Below the pieces are notes generated by a model. That model ran no database searches, had not been told where the DNA came from, and saw only the letters and a list, made by a program, of their open reading frames with translations. Below are positions 6,666 through 13,885 of a DNA stretch of 21,888 bases, in pieces. How positions within the stretch are numbered: the stretch's first letter is position 1; the number at the start of each line of letters is the position of its first letter. The position numbers were made by a program, and so were the translations under genes. Source of the stretch: DRWZ01 sp964601505. GTDB lineage: Bacteria > Calescibacteriota > Calescibacteriia > Calescibacteriales > Calescibacteriaceae. The stretch spans positions 1-21,888 of the forward strand of contig CAZRNR010000036.1 in NCBI GenBank assembly GCA_964601505.1, in the 5' to 3' direction.

Positions 6666-7359
6666 ATACATCATCGGCATCGACGATTCAGGCCGCGGCA
6701 ACTGGCTCGGCTCGCTCGTCGTCGCCGGTTTCGCCGCGCCCGCCTGGATGGAAGCACAATTGAAATCGATTGGGGTCAGAGATTGCAAAGAATTAACGTT
6801 ACATCAAATAGCATATAGGATCTACAACCTCATCAACCTCCCTTCGACATTTTATTCGTTTAGACTTAGAACGCCGCCCGATATAAACCAATCATTCAGA
6901 AACAAAATAAATTTAAACCAACTTGAAGCTTTGATGTCCGATGAAGTCACCAACGAGCTTGTATCAACAATAGGATACGAAAACATACTCGAAGTCAGGA
7001 TCAACAACGCCGACCCAACGGAACAGAAATTCCTCAGCAGGCTAAGCGATGATACAGTATTAAAGCGTCTTGCCACAGAAGGCAAGGTTGTACTAGGCCA
7101 TGATAACGATAAGACCGATATCTTTGTTGCAGCAGCATCAATGATTGCGAGATTTATCCATGAGACGGAATATGCTTATCTTAAACTTGCGATAGGAGAT
7201 TTTGGCAAAGGTTTTGATTACGATGAGAGGACTTTTAGTTTTGTGACGGAGTTGTATAACTCCGGCTACACAGACGAAGATATGGAGTACTTGCTAAGAA
7301 AAAATTACAAATCGTTTAAAAAGGTTAAACAACTAAAACTAAATATAAAAAACTTATGA
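6625..7359 (+). CDS. rnhB: Ribonuclease HII (type 2 RNase H), phage-encoded
   Basis: A 244-residue protein. RNase HII cleaves the RNA strand of RNA/DNA hybrids or single ribonucleotides in DNA. Motif I reads GIDDSGRGNWLGSLVVAG (D20, D21, G23-R24-G25), motif II reads IGVRDCKELT (D53), and D162 with VAAASMIARF corresponds to the last acidic position plus the conserved AAS.AK segment. The family's second catalytic residue is Glu (DEAGRG or DESG), but here it is Asp (DDSGRG), a conservative but unusual change. Length is normal. The start is ATG 6625 or the in-frame ATG 6634; neither has a clear ribosome-binding site, and both overlap the upstream gene. The next gene overlaps by ATGA. A role in removing replication primers or R-loops is likely. 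The motif I region falls on a GC-rich island. Confidence 0.85.
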   Translation: MWNMTSKSTYQTYKYIIGIDDSGRGNWLGSLVVAGFAAPAWMEAQLKSIGVRDCKELTLHQIAYRIYNLINLPSTFYSFRLRTPPDINQSFRNKINLNQLEALMSDEVTNELVSTIGYENILEVRINNADPTEQKFLSRLSDDTVLKRLATEGKVVLGHDNDKTDIFVAAASMIARFIHETEYAYLKLAIGDFGKGFDYDERTFSFVTELYNSGYTDEDMEYLLRKNYKSFKKVKQLKLNIKNL

Positions 7360-7724
7360 AAAGCATCTCAATCTTGTTAGCCGAAAAAAACGGCAACACA
7401 GCAACGTTTTACGCACTCGAAATAAAGACAGATGATGTTCAGAAAACGCTTAAACAGGTCAAAAACGTCATCAATGAGGCTATGATAAAGCTAATTTCGG
7501 ACCTACTAAAGCGCAACAAAGAGTACAAAGAAATAATGCAATACAAAAATAGTACCTCTTGGCTGCTAGAGCCACTAAAAATATTCAACCCTGTGATAAC
7601 AACCGGCAAAAGCCCTAATATAAAACTTCATGGGACTAAATTGACTTTAACAACAATTTACGATTTAAAACAAATAAATAAAGCAAATGCTGAATTCCTA
7701 ATAAAAGTACTAAACTCACTATGA
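7356..7724 (+). CDS. Unknown protein between RNase HII and RNase E/G
   Basis: A 122-residue protein whose ATG overlaps the RNase HII stop (ATGA at 7356-7359) and whose own end overlaps the RNase E/G start in the same way, so all three are translationally coupled. The N-terminus (SISILLAEKNGNTATFYALEIKTDD) looks like a beta hairpin or sheet and is followed by a charged helix (VQKTLKQVKNVINEAMIKLISDLLKRNKEYKEIM). No catalytic residues or metal motif stand out. Being locked between two ribonucleases, it may be an accessory or RNA-binding partner, but the sequence gives no direct support for this. Confidence 0.75.
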   Translation: MKSISILLAEKNGNTATFYALEIKTDDVQKTLKQVKNVINEAMIKLISDLLKRNKEYKEIMQYKNSTSWLLEPLKIFNPVITTGKSPNIKLHGTKLTLTTIYDLKQINKANAEFLIKVLNSL

Positions 7725-8944
7725 CGGAGTTGATACTGGACATAAACGAAAACAACAACGAAATAGCCATTTTACTAGAAAATGGCGAAATACACCGGTT
7801 ATTCGAAAACAACAACAACTCCCTCATCCCAAGCGACATAATCATTTTCAGGCTAACACACATCGTTAAAGGCCTCAACGCCGGATTCGGCATCGCAGAG
7901 GGCGTCGAGCCGTCGATATTCGCCCCGCTCGGCGATTTCCTGCCGCTCAGTCCGGCACTTCAGGCCGACACAGCCGGCCTCTGTAACGCCGCACCCGCCG
8001 TCAACGGCAGGTTGCTGGCGATGGTGAATACGACTAACAAAAAGCATCCTAAAGTTTCGGGGAGGATCATTTTACATGGAAGAATTCTGATTGCCTCCTT
8101 ACTTAACCATGATAAGGATAATAAAAAAATGTTCTTTTCAAGGAGGATTACTAATGAAGAAAAAGAAAAAATCTCTAACATCGTCCAGGAGGAAATAAAA
8201 AATTCGCCCTTAGTAGATTACGGTATCATAGTTAGAAGCTCGATTCTGAACTACGAAGAAGAGGTATTGAGACAAATTTTGAAGAGGGATGTGAATACTA
8301 TCTCAAACAAAATTAACTTGATCAAATCTCAGTTGCAGGTTGACACTGGGCTTATTTTCAGGCAAAATGATTTCTCTTCGTTCATCATCAACAATATTCT
8401 CTTTAAATACAAAATTGCAAAAATTTATATAGCCCCAACGCTGCTAACCAAGTATTCAGAGGAACTTGCCCTAGGCAATTTCGACGTCCAGATAATAAAA
8501 CCTGGCTCAAAGTGGGCCGAGATGAAAAATGAGGTAAACAGGCTACTTCAAAATAAAATCATCATCACAAAAGGCGATTTAAATACATCGCTATACATAA
8601 GAGAGGACGAAATAACGACGATTGATGTTAATGCGACCATTTTCAGTTCTGGAAAAGAAAATATTTTAAAAGCAAACATCATGGCGGCAAGGGAGATCGC
8701 AAGACAGCTAAGGCTAAGGGATCTCGGCGGTTTGATCGTAATCGATTTTATTGATATGGACGACTCTGATAAAGCTGTATTGTACGAGGAATTTAAAAAT
8801 TTAATTTTGCGGGATGAAGCTAAAGTTGATATTTCGCCAATTTCAAAATTTTCCGTCATCGAGGTCGTGAGACAGCGAGGGATAAATCCATTTGCTCCAG
8901 TTAAAAACCATACCTCAAAAATCTCTTTACAACAAGATCGCTAA
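7721..8944 (+). CDS. RNase E/G family endoribonuclease, lacking Zn-link
   Basis: A 407-residue protein. Residues 40-110 correspond to the degenerate S1-like domain (IVKGLNAGFGIAEGVE...RLLAMVNTTNKKHPKVSGRIILHGRI). Residues 118-145 match the following GR.L...P....SRRI block. The DNase I-like catalytic part is clear: TTIDVNA (D302) and REIARQLRLRDLGGLIVIDFIDM (D342/D345) are near-identical to the active-site signature of cellular RNase E/G. ISKFSVIEVVRQR matches the segment just before the Zn-link. The protein stops there: the CPxCxG Zn-link that bridges the dimer in RNase E, and all further regions, are missing. Cellular RNase G is about 490 residues. It would cut single-stranded RNA near 5' monophosphate ends. 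A GC-rich island covers the S1 region (7865-8030). Its 3' end overlaps the convergent homing endonuclease ORF by 44 bp. Confidence 0.85.
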   Translation: MTELILDINENNNEIAILLENGEIHRLFENNNNSLIPSDIIIFRLTHIVKGLNAGFGIAEGVEPSIFAPLGDFLPLSPALQADTAGLCNAAPAVNGRLLAMVNTTNKKHPKVSGRIILHGRILIASLLNHDKDNKKMFFSRRITNEEKEKISNIVQEEIKNSPLVDYGIIVRSSILNYEEEVLRQILKRDVNTISNKINLIKSQLQVDTGLIFRQNDFSSFIINNILFKYKIAKIYIAPTLLTKYSEELALGNFDVQIIKPGSKWAEMKNEVNRLLQNKIIITKGDLNTSLYIREDEITTIDVNATIFSSGKENILKANIMAAREIARQLRLRDLGGLIVIDFIDMDDSDKAVLYEEFKNLILRDEAKVDISPISKFSVIEVVRQRGINPFAPVKNHTSKISLQQDR

Positions 8945-9545
8945 TTCTGTTATTTGGTGAAACTGCAGAAAGAAAAACGGCCCATGCCCTTGCGAATTTC
9001 CTGCCAAGGCATGGGCCTCTGTTTTTATAGAGTAGGTCAATAATTTTTTTGACATCAGAGTTTACGATGTATAAGTTAAATGAACCAGGTTTAGATTTGC
9101 AGATAACCGAATTTATCTCAAACCTCTTGAGCTTCGATTGAATAATTCTCAATACCTCGATATTTCCCGAGGTTATTAATATCTGATGCCTTAAATAAAT
9201 CTTATCTCGTTTTCGTGCTTTCGTTATGCTAAAACAACCATCAGCGTCGATAAGCCCGCGCAGAAAATGAATAAAATTATCATCATCAAGCCCAGCGATA
9301 TAATCAGCCGTTTTGGCATACTTGAGAAAGTCGGCGGTTTTGCCCCTGATAGCCGACATCAGGGAATAACGGTAGGTTGGCACGAAAAATCTGGCGTTGA
9401 GCATACTTGAGAAATCAAAAAGCAACTCATAACCGTCATGTATTTTAAGCCATACAACAAAATACTTTTCGCCGACATGTCCGTCACCGTGTACAAGCCC
9501 GGCAAAATAAAACATTAAAGCTTCGTTTGTTTTGCCGCTGTCCAT
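8901..9545 (-). CDS. LAGLIDADG homing endonuclease, free-standing
   Basis: A 214-residue protein from ATG 9545 with two LAGLIDADG helices in one chain: FAGLVHGDGH (residues 14-23, catalytic-type D21) and LRGLIDADG (residues 95-103, D102). This is the pseudosymmetric monomeric form that cuts long asymmetric DNA targets. The spacing of about 80 residues and the following strand segments (CFSITKARKRDKIYLRHQILI) are typical. No split host gene or intron is seen around it, so it is a free-standing mobile gene. It lies 13 bp downstream of the 9559-10107 gene and converges on RNase E/G, overlapping its last 44 bp. A bidirectional terminator lies within its 3' part, so the last 25 or so codons may be a passive extension. 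No Shine-Dalgarno is visible. Confidence 0.9.
   Translation of the reverse strand: MDSGKTNEALMFYFAGLVHGDGHVGEKYFVVWLKIHDGYELLFDFSSMLNARFFVPTYRYSLMSAIRGKTADFLKYAKTADYIAGLDDDNFIHFLRGLIDADGCFSITKARKRDKIYLRHQILITSGNIEVLRIIQSKLKRFEINSVICKSKPGSFNLYIVNSDVKKIIDLLYKNRGPCLGRKFARAWAVFLSAVSPNNRISDLVVKRFLRYGF
8979..9026. terminator. Strong bidirectional terminator inside homing endonuclease ORF
   Basis: Ten-base arms GGCCCATGCC (8979-8988) and GGCATGGGCC (9007-9016), extended by TTG/CAA past a bulged C. On the plus strand GTTTTT follows, ending the RNase E/G operon. On the minus strand GTTTTTCTTTC follows, which would stop the homing endonuclease transcript before its stop codon. The whole hairpin is coding sequence for the endonuclease C-terminus. 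Confidence 0.7.
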
Positions 9546-9558
9546 TTGTCAACTAACC

Positions 9559-10107
9559 TCAAATAATTGTCACACCAGAAATATTACCAATGTGAAGCAC
9601 GTCGCTGTCAGATTGATAGCTGACCTCTGGATTCAATGCAAACACAAACTTATTTGGGGCAAGTGGAATGGGGTAATAGGCGTTACCAAATTTAATTGAC
9701 GGCTCGCTATCTGGAGTTACAACGATAAAATCGTAGCGACCGTCATTAGGTGTATATTGGCTAGACATCTTACGCATTAATAGAATACCGTTTAAAAATA
9801 AGACAATTTTATTAAACATAGCTACCGAACTTACATTGAATAAAACGCCGTGGACTGCACCATTTGAAACATATACGGTTGTATAGCAGGTCAGCTCGTA
9901 ATATGTGTTGTTACTCGTATTTTTTATCCGAAGCGTTGTTAAATTAAGTGTTATCGGGCTTACAATTGGTATTAAGTCCATCCCTAGTAGTAACCCTAAA
10001 TTTGTATTTAAATTGCGTATGTAGCTGTTATATACAAGTAGCTCTTGAGAAGAAATAAACCTGTTAATAGTCCTCATAACATCATAACTTAATTTTAAAC
10101 AATCCAC
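9559..10107 (-). CDS. Unknown beta-rich protein, possible virion component
   Basis: The frame opens at GTG 10107 (182 residues), but I favour the in-frame ATG at 10077 (172 residues), because the GTG sits in the stem of a GC-rich hairpin. The protein is rich in Asn, Ser, Val and Tyr with many predicted beta strands (LTTLRIKNTSNNTYYELTCYTTVYVSNGAV) and a Pro-rich loop (NAYYPIPLAPNKF). There is no membrane segment, metal site or catalytic motif. Its composition resembles phage tail, fibre or decoration proteins, and it follows a 650-residue protein of similar style. A TTGTAG-17-TATATT promoter-like site lies about 75-105 bp upstream. It could be a head fibre or tail accessory protein; not recognised. 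Confidence 0.7.
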   Translation of the reverse strand: MDCLKLSYDVMRTINRFISSQELLVYNSYIRNLNTNLGLLLGMDLIPIVSPITLNLTTLRIKNTSNNTYYELTCYTTVYVSNGAVHGVLFNVSSVAMFNKIVLFLNGILLMRKMSSQYTPNDGRYDFIVVTPDSEPSIKFGNAYYPIPLAPNKFVFALNPEVSYQSDSDVLHIGNISGVTII

Positions 10108-10127
10108 CGCCCCTAAATAAGGGGCGG
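10107..10127. other. GC-rich hairpin in leader of 9559-10107 gene
   Basis: A 7-bp perfect stem CCGCCCC / GGGGCGG with a seven-base AT loop. No T tract follows on either strand, so it is not a standard terminator. In the minus-strand transcript it lies about 30 bases before ATG 10077 and could stabilise the 5' end of the message or control translation. Confidence 0.55.
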
Positions 10128-10170
10128 CTCGTTGGACAAAGAGGCGGACGACTGCGAAGTTTCCAAAAGA

Positions 10171-10205
10171 AGGAGGGCAGTATAATATACAAAATAAACC
10201 CTCCT
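10171..10205 (-). terminator. Possible weak terminator after 10207-12159 gene
   Basis: Arms AGGAGGG and CCCTCCT (7 bp) are separated by a 21-base AT-rich loop just after the stop of the 650-residue gene, followed on the minus strand by TCTTTT. The loop also holds a -10-like TATATT, so termination and re-initiation may be nested here. Confidence 0.35.
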
Positions 10206-10212
10206 ACTACAA
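10184..10212 (-). promoter_or_regulatory. Candidate leftward promoter TTGTAG-17-TATATT
   Basis: On the minus strand TTGTAG is followed by exactly 17 bases and TATATT. The predicted start is near 10177, about 100 bases before ATG 10077. The spacing and TTG-type -35 are shared with three other leftward units. Confidence 0.45.
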
Positions 10213-12159
10213 TTGCCCAATAACTTTAATAAAGTTGTTAAACTTCGCAATCAGCCTATGCCCATTTGGAAAGACAAAGTCCAGTCTTCCAGGCAAAATA
10301 GCATTATCGTTTGCAGTTTCCAGGACTCCTGGCGGCATCAAAAGTTTTATCTGTGTATAATCCGAATGAGCAAAAACCCTGTTCCCGTCTGATGTTAACA
10401 AGATATCTGTTAAGTGAATATTGTTGACGTATGCCGACACTGACGTAAACGGCAACAAGTTAGGGCTATAATTTTGCCCATTTAAGTATGTCAGCCTATA
10501 TTCGGCGTTATTGACTTCGAGAACTTTTGTTTCTTTGTTGTAAATAAACCAGCAGTTATTTGGATTATCTGCGTTGATGACGTTTACAAGCCAGCTGGAT
10601 AAGCTGTTTATATCAACGATAGTAGTCAGAGCAAACGTATCTGAAATTTGCAGTCTACTTTTGTTTATCAAAAACATAGTTATACCAACATCAAAATATA
10701 CACCGGCGGGCAGGTCTATCAGTATCTGTGGCGATTCAATAAAATTCGCATCGTGTATGCTCGGTATTAAAAACGTTTTTCTATGTATGCTGGAGTAAAT
10801 TGTTTCCTTAGGTATTTGATAAGATAAATCCGAAGCTGGATTTAACCTTTCGGCTTGTCCACTAGCACGTGGATACTGTATGCCAACAACTACATCTTTT
10901 GACTGCTGCGGGTCTACAATGAAATTAGGCGAGACATCAATAAGTGAATTAAACTCGTTATACTTTATAACTTTTGTTTCGTTAATACTAGTGAGCTTGC
11001 ATATCCCTTTAAGTCTATCCGGGTCAATGTTACTTAAGTCTTGGTGCGTCATGAATACTTGCGGATGAACGGCGATTAAACATATCTCAAAAGGCCATGT
11101 GATATTCAAAAACCAGTTGTCCAGCTGGGTTAGATCACCGGGTAAAAAATTGAATTTTTTATCAAAGATAAACCTTATATGGAGGTACTCTTTATTACTT
11201 TCCCTGTAAAATGCGTGATGAATTACAATTCCTTTGGCAAAATTCCAGAGGCTATTGTATAAATAACCAAATGTTACGAATGAATGAGGTTTAAGGTAAA
11301 AACTGATGATATTTTTAATTCCATCTGTTAGGCTTTCGATTGGATATTCTGCTTTAAAATCCATTATATATTGGTCATTTGAAATTGTGAAACGGACGTC
11401 ACCTGAAAATCCTGCTTTCTGGAAAGAAATCCCTACTCCAGGTTTGATATTCAATTTTGGCCTTAGCTTATAACCGCCTGCTTCGGTGTAGCCGTCGTGA
11501 GCAAGTACTGATCTGCCGCCTATGAATGGAACTTTATTTAATGTTGTATATACGTACTCGGGCAAATTAAATGCTACGCTTCGCTTGTCGCCTAAATAGT
11601 ATAAGTACGAAAGTTGTAATAGTAATTTTTGGGTCGTTCCGTTTTCCAATGGATATCTGTGCCACAAAGCTAGCGGAATTGCATCTGTGTTTATTTGCGA
11701 TTGACCATTAAATGCCACACGCGAAACCAAAAGTTTTGCGACGTTAACCGACCTATACTCCATCCTATCGCCGGACCCGGCGTATGGGTACGCCGCGGCG
11801 TACTCGGCCGTTCGGGAGTCGGGCACGGCGTAAACGACGTATGTTGCGCCTATGCTGCCGTCAAAAGAGTTTTGGTCCTCATAGCTTTCGCTACTCTCGG
11901 TCCTTCGCAAATAGTATAATTCATTATTGACTAAAATTAATGCGTCGTTATTAGCAACTGCTTGTATTGTAAAATCGCCCTGGTGCTGTGGAGAAGTTTC
12001 TTGAATCGTTACTATTTCAGGCGAACTCATCCAGTATATACCGTTTCGGCCAGCAGCTTTTAATAATTCTTTTGTGTTTTCCAGCCCGGTGTCAAATACA
12101 TCTCTGGTCAGTTGTTCTATTGATTTATTAATAAAATCATTTATGTGTAATCGCTGCAC
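10207..12159 (-). CDS. Large unknown protein, probably virion/tail-associated
   Basis: A 650-residue protein starting at GTG 12159, with AAGAG about five bases upstream. The N-terminus (residues 1-60) is helical. The rest is rich in beta strands, aromatic residues, Asn and Ser, with many short repeats of the NNELYYLRR / YRLTYLNGQNY kind typical of phage fibre, baseplate or adsorption proteins. No enzyme motif is seen and no signal peptide is present. Residues 110-140 (YVVYAVPDSRTAEYAAAYPYAG) fall on a short GC-rich island that includes a 16-bp palindrome shared with the radical SAM gene. A class-matching promoter lies about 35-60 bp upstream. Length, composition and the neighbouring beta-rich gene suggest a structural protein; this is inference, not homology. 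Confidence 0.75.
   Translation of the reverse strand: MQRLHINDFINKSIEQLTRDVFDTGLENTKELLKAAGRNGIYWMSSPEIVTIQETSPQHQGDFTIQAVANNDALILVNNELYYLRRTESSESYEDQNSFDGSIGATYVVYAVPDSRTAEYAAAYPYAGSGDRMEYRSVNVAKLLVSRVAFNGQSQINTDAIPLALWHRYPLENGTTQKLLLQLSYLYYLGDKRSVAFNLPEYVYTTLNKVPFIGGRSVLAHDGYTEAGGYKLRPKLNIKPGVGISFQKAGFSGDVRFTISNDQYIMDFKAEYPIESLTDGIKNIISFYLKPHSFVTFGYLYNSLWNFAKGIVIHHAFYRESNKEYLHIRFIFDKKFNFLPGDLTQLDNWFLNITWPFEICLIAVHPQVFMTHQDLSNIDPDRLKGICKLTSINETKVIKYNEFNSLIDVSPNFIVDPQQSKDVVVGIQYPRASGQAERLNPASDLSYQIPKETIYSSIHRKTFLIPSIHDANFIESPQILIDLPAGVYFDVGITMFLINKSRLQISDTFALTTIVDINSLSSWLVNVINADNPNNCWFIYNKETKVLEVNNAEYRLTYLNGQNYSPNLLPFTSVSAYVNNIHLTDILLTSDGNRVFAHSDYTQIKLLMPPGVLETANDNAILPGRLDFVFPNGHRLIAKFNNFIKVIGQL
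11788..11803. repeat. 16-bp palindrome GTACGCCGCGGCGTAC
   Basis: A perfect 16-bp palindrome identical to the core of the one at 5377-5396. It is in the coding region of the 650-residue protein, where it encodes YAAAY on the minus strand. The same Tyr-Ala3-Tyr peptide is encoded at the other copy. Confidence 0.7.
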
Positions 12160-12192
12160 TTTTCTCTTGTAATTTTGGTTTACTTGTTAATA

Positions 12193-12221
12193 AAGATATG
12201 GCAACTTCGCTAAAGCAACAA
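12193..12221 (-). promoter_or_regulatory. Leftward promoter TTGTTG-17-TATCTT
   Basis: On the minus strand TTGTTG, 17 bases, then TATCTT. A start near 12186 gives a leader of about 27 bases before GTG 12159. The -10 hexamer is identical to that at 15687-15692 before another leftward gene. Confidence 0.5.
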
Positions 12222-12275
12222 TTTGAATATGTGCTGGTTAAAATTATTATTTGGTAAACAAATTGTGAAAGCGCT

Positions 12276-12521
12276 ATGAATATTAAATCTTGTGGAACAT
12301 GCGAGCTGTGCGTGGCATACGAAAAGAAAGGATACATTACACTAGACGATATAATGAATATACGAGACCTTGGTGGCATATGTTATACCTGGTTTGATGC
12401 GGTGGCTAAAGGCGTTACGGCCTTGGGAATAGGACACATTTACATAACGCCCGAAATCTGTACGTGCGATTTTGAGCCATTTTTATTTCAAAATCAATCC
12501 AAAACAAACGAAGCGAACTAA
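12276..12521 (+). CDS. Small Cys-rich, possible metal-binding protein
   Basis: An 81-residue protein from ATG 12276. The N-terminus carries three regularly spaced cysteines, C6-x2-C9-x2-C12 (CGTCELC), with further cysteines at 36 (GGICYTW) and in a CTC pair near 62-64 (EICTCDF). The pattern suggests a zinc or iron-sulfur site but does not match a classic four-Cys ribbon. The middle (DDIMNIRDLGGICYTWFDAVAKGVTALGIG) is likely helix then Gly-rich strand. It is the first gene of a rightward unit, and TGGTTAAAAT near 12235 may be its promoter. The next gene begins two bases after its stop. Function unknown. Confidence 0.7.
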   Translation: MNIKSCGTCELCVAYEKKGYITLDDIMNIRDLGGICYTWFDAVAKGVTALGIGHIYITPEICTCDFEPFLFQNQSKTNEAN

Positions 12522-12523
12522 AG

Positions 12524-13195
12524 ATGCAATTTCCAGGTCGTGTTTGGTGGTGCTCAAATAACGGCATACTTATACTGTACAACAGCCCGGCTGGCATAGC
12601 GCCGGCAACGGTAATAGAGATCAATTCAGAGTATTACGTGCCAGATGTGATTTCGGCAACTGCCATTACGAATTTTGACGGAAGGCTTGAGAAAGTGACA
12701 GACGGCTGGATTACCGGCTTCAAAATAGTCGACCTTGGCTTAGTAACGCTTGAAGAGCCTGATTATACAATCAAGTTATCCGAATATTACTTTGACAAAT
12801 ATTATGGAATACCGCCATCTGTAACGAAAGAATGCCTTTCGTATAAAACATCAACTTATATATTCGAACAGTTCATTTGGGCATTGCTATTAAATAAAGT
12901 TAACATTGACACCGTCGAGGTCATAGCAAAGTCAAATTTAAAATACAAAAACAAGCTTTATAACTTCTACATCTTGTTCGGCAACGTGGTCCAGTATCTC
13001 GAGATACCAACAATCGTCGATTGGGTAAAAAAGCTTTCCAAATTTAGAAAAGAGATATGGAAAAAGGTGAGCAAAGATTTACCCCGTGTTTTCAACTTAA
13101 GACCAGTTTTGCACGGCGTTTCAAAACTCGACCCAACAGAAACTAAAAAACCAATAAGGTCGTTTATATATGAGGATACGAAACGGCCGCTTTAA
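12524..13195 (+). CDS. Unknown 223-residue protein
   Basis: It starts at ATG 12524, two bases after the upstream stop, and its last 26 bases overlap the next gene in another frame. The N-terminal 100 residues are strand-rich (GRVWWCSNNGILILYNSP, YYVPDVISATAITNFDG, WITGFKIVDLGLVTLEEPDYTIKL). From about residue 115 the protein is helical with several Lys-rich amphipathic segments (VDWVKKLSKFRKEIWKKVSKDLPRVF). No known catalytic motif or membrane helix is visible. It belongs to a compact early-looking cluster of small unknown phage genes, and the basic C-terminal half could contact nucleic acid. Confidence 0.7.
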   Translation: MQFPGRVWWCSNNGILILYNSPAGIAPATVIEINSEYYVPDVISATAITNFDGRLEKVTDGWITGFKIVDLGLVTLEEPDYTIKLSEYYFDKYYGIPPSVTKECLSYKTSTYIFEQFIWALLLNKVNIDTVEVIAKSNLKYKNKLYNFYILFGNVVQYLEIPTIVDWVKKLSKFRKEIWKKVSKDLPRVFNLRPVLHGVSKLDPTETKKPIRSFIYEDTKRPL

Positions 13196-13478
13196 CACGA
13201 GAAAGCCGTCAAAACTCATTGACAAAATGCAGCTTATTATAAAAGACTTTTACAGAAAGACTCCGGTTGACCAGGACTTAGTAGTGTTCATTTTAAACAA
13301 AATCAAAAAGAGAAGGTCGATTCACTTAGGCAAAAAACACGCTTGCATTGTAAAACAAATTTTAGATAGAGCAAGAGCCGAATTCAACGAGCTGGCTAAA
13401 CTAGGCGAAACGCATTACCGCGGTTACAAGTTAGACGAGCTCAACAATTTTATAGATTACGTTAATTCACTTTGGTAA
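13170..13478 (+). CDS. Small basic protein, unknown
   Basis: A 102-residue, strongly basic protein (MRIRNGRFNTRKPSK...NKIKKRRSIHLGKKHACIVKQILDRARAEF), all helical after residue 15. The frame overlaps the upstream gene by 26 bp; an internal ATG at 13227 would remove the overlap and give an 83-residue protein, and neither start has a clear ribosome-binding site. The charge suggests RNA or DNA binding, but no helix-turn-helix is convincing. A terminator follows within ten bases of the stop, so this is the last gene of the 12276-13478 unit. Confidence 0.65.
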   Translation: MRIRNGRFNTRKPSKLIDKMQLIIKDFYRKTPVDQDLVVFILNKIKKRRSIHLGKKHACIVKQILDRARAEFNELAKLGETHYRGYKLDELNNFIDYVNSLW

Positions 13479-13484
13479 TTTCAA

Positions 13485-13525
13485 CCGGCTGGCGTTTGTC
13501 CGGCCGGATTTCTTTTGATTTTAAA
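13485..13525 (+). terminator. Intrinsic terminator of 12276-13478 unit
   Basis: An 8-bp stem CCGGCTGG / CCGGCCGG, with one T-G wobble and a seven-base loop, at 13485-13507, followed by ATTTCTTTTGATTTT. It lies six bases after the stop of the basic protein gene. Confidence 0.7.
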
Positions 13526-13545
13526 ACAAAGTTCCCTACACAGCC

Positions 13546-13836
13546 ATGACGACAAAACGTTACAACGAGAACCTTTTCGAGCTCCCGCAATTTGCAGGAG
13601 TTTTTTGTAATGTCTTTATGTGGTTCACGGCGGATCATAAAGACAAAGCAATCAAATACACAGTTGATGTTTATGATTTGATAGGCGAAAGGCTTATCGA
13701 GCACAAAAATTTTAGAACGCTGAGCAACGCCGTTAAATACATAAACACCCACTACAAGGACAAGAAAAAGGGGTGTGTGAAGAAAGGTTGCATAGCAATA
13801 CTACACGCTGTACTACAAGCAAAATCTGTTTTGTAA
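13546..13836 (+). CDS. Small unknown protein
   Basis: A 96-residue protein from ATG 13546 with no obvious ribosome-binding site or promoter of its own. It sits after a terminator and before an extended -10 box. The sequence (AVFCNVFMWFTADHKDKAIKYTVDVYDLIGERLIEHKNFRTLSNAVKYINTHYKDKK) alternates short strands and helices and ends in a basic segment with two Cys (KKGCVKKGCIAIL). No family is recognised. Amino-acid make-up is protein-like and the frame fills an otherwise empty gap, which is the main support. Confidence 0.6.
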   Translation: MTTKRYNENLFELPQFAGVFCNVFMWFTADHKDKAIKYTVDVYDLIGERLIEHKNFRTLSNAVKYINTHYKDKKKGCVKKGCIAILHAVLQAKSVL

Positions 13837-13839
13837 ACT

Positions 13840-13848
13840 TGGTATAAT
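13840..13848 (+). promoter_or_regulatory. Extended -10 promoter TGGTATAAT
   Basis: The best match in the window to TGnTATAAT. A start near 13855 would give a leader of about 30 bases before ATG 13886. No good -35 is seen 17 bp upstream. Confidence 0.65.
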
Positions 13849-13885
13849 AAAAAAGAACATTTGTTAAAAAAATGGGGTTTTTATC

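Noticed and set aside
7853..8181. Two minus-strand frames over the RNase E/G S1 region
   Set aside because: Also due to the GC-rich island; no ribosome-binding site and no protein-like pattern.
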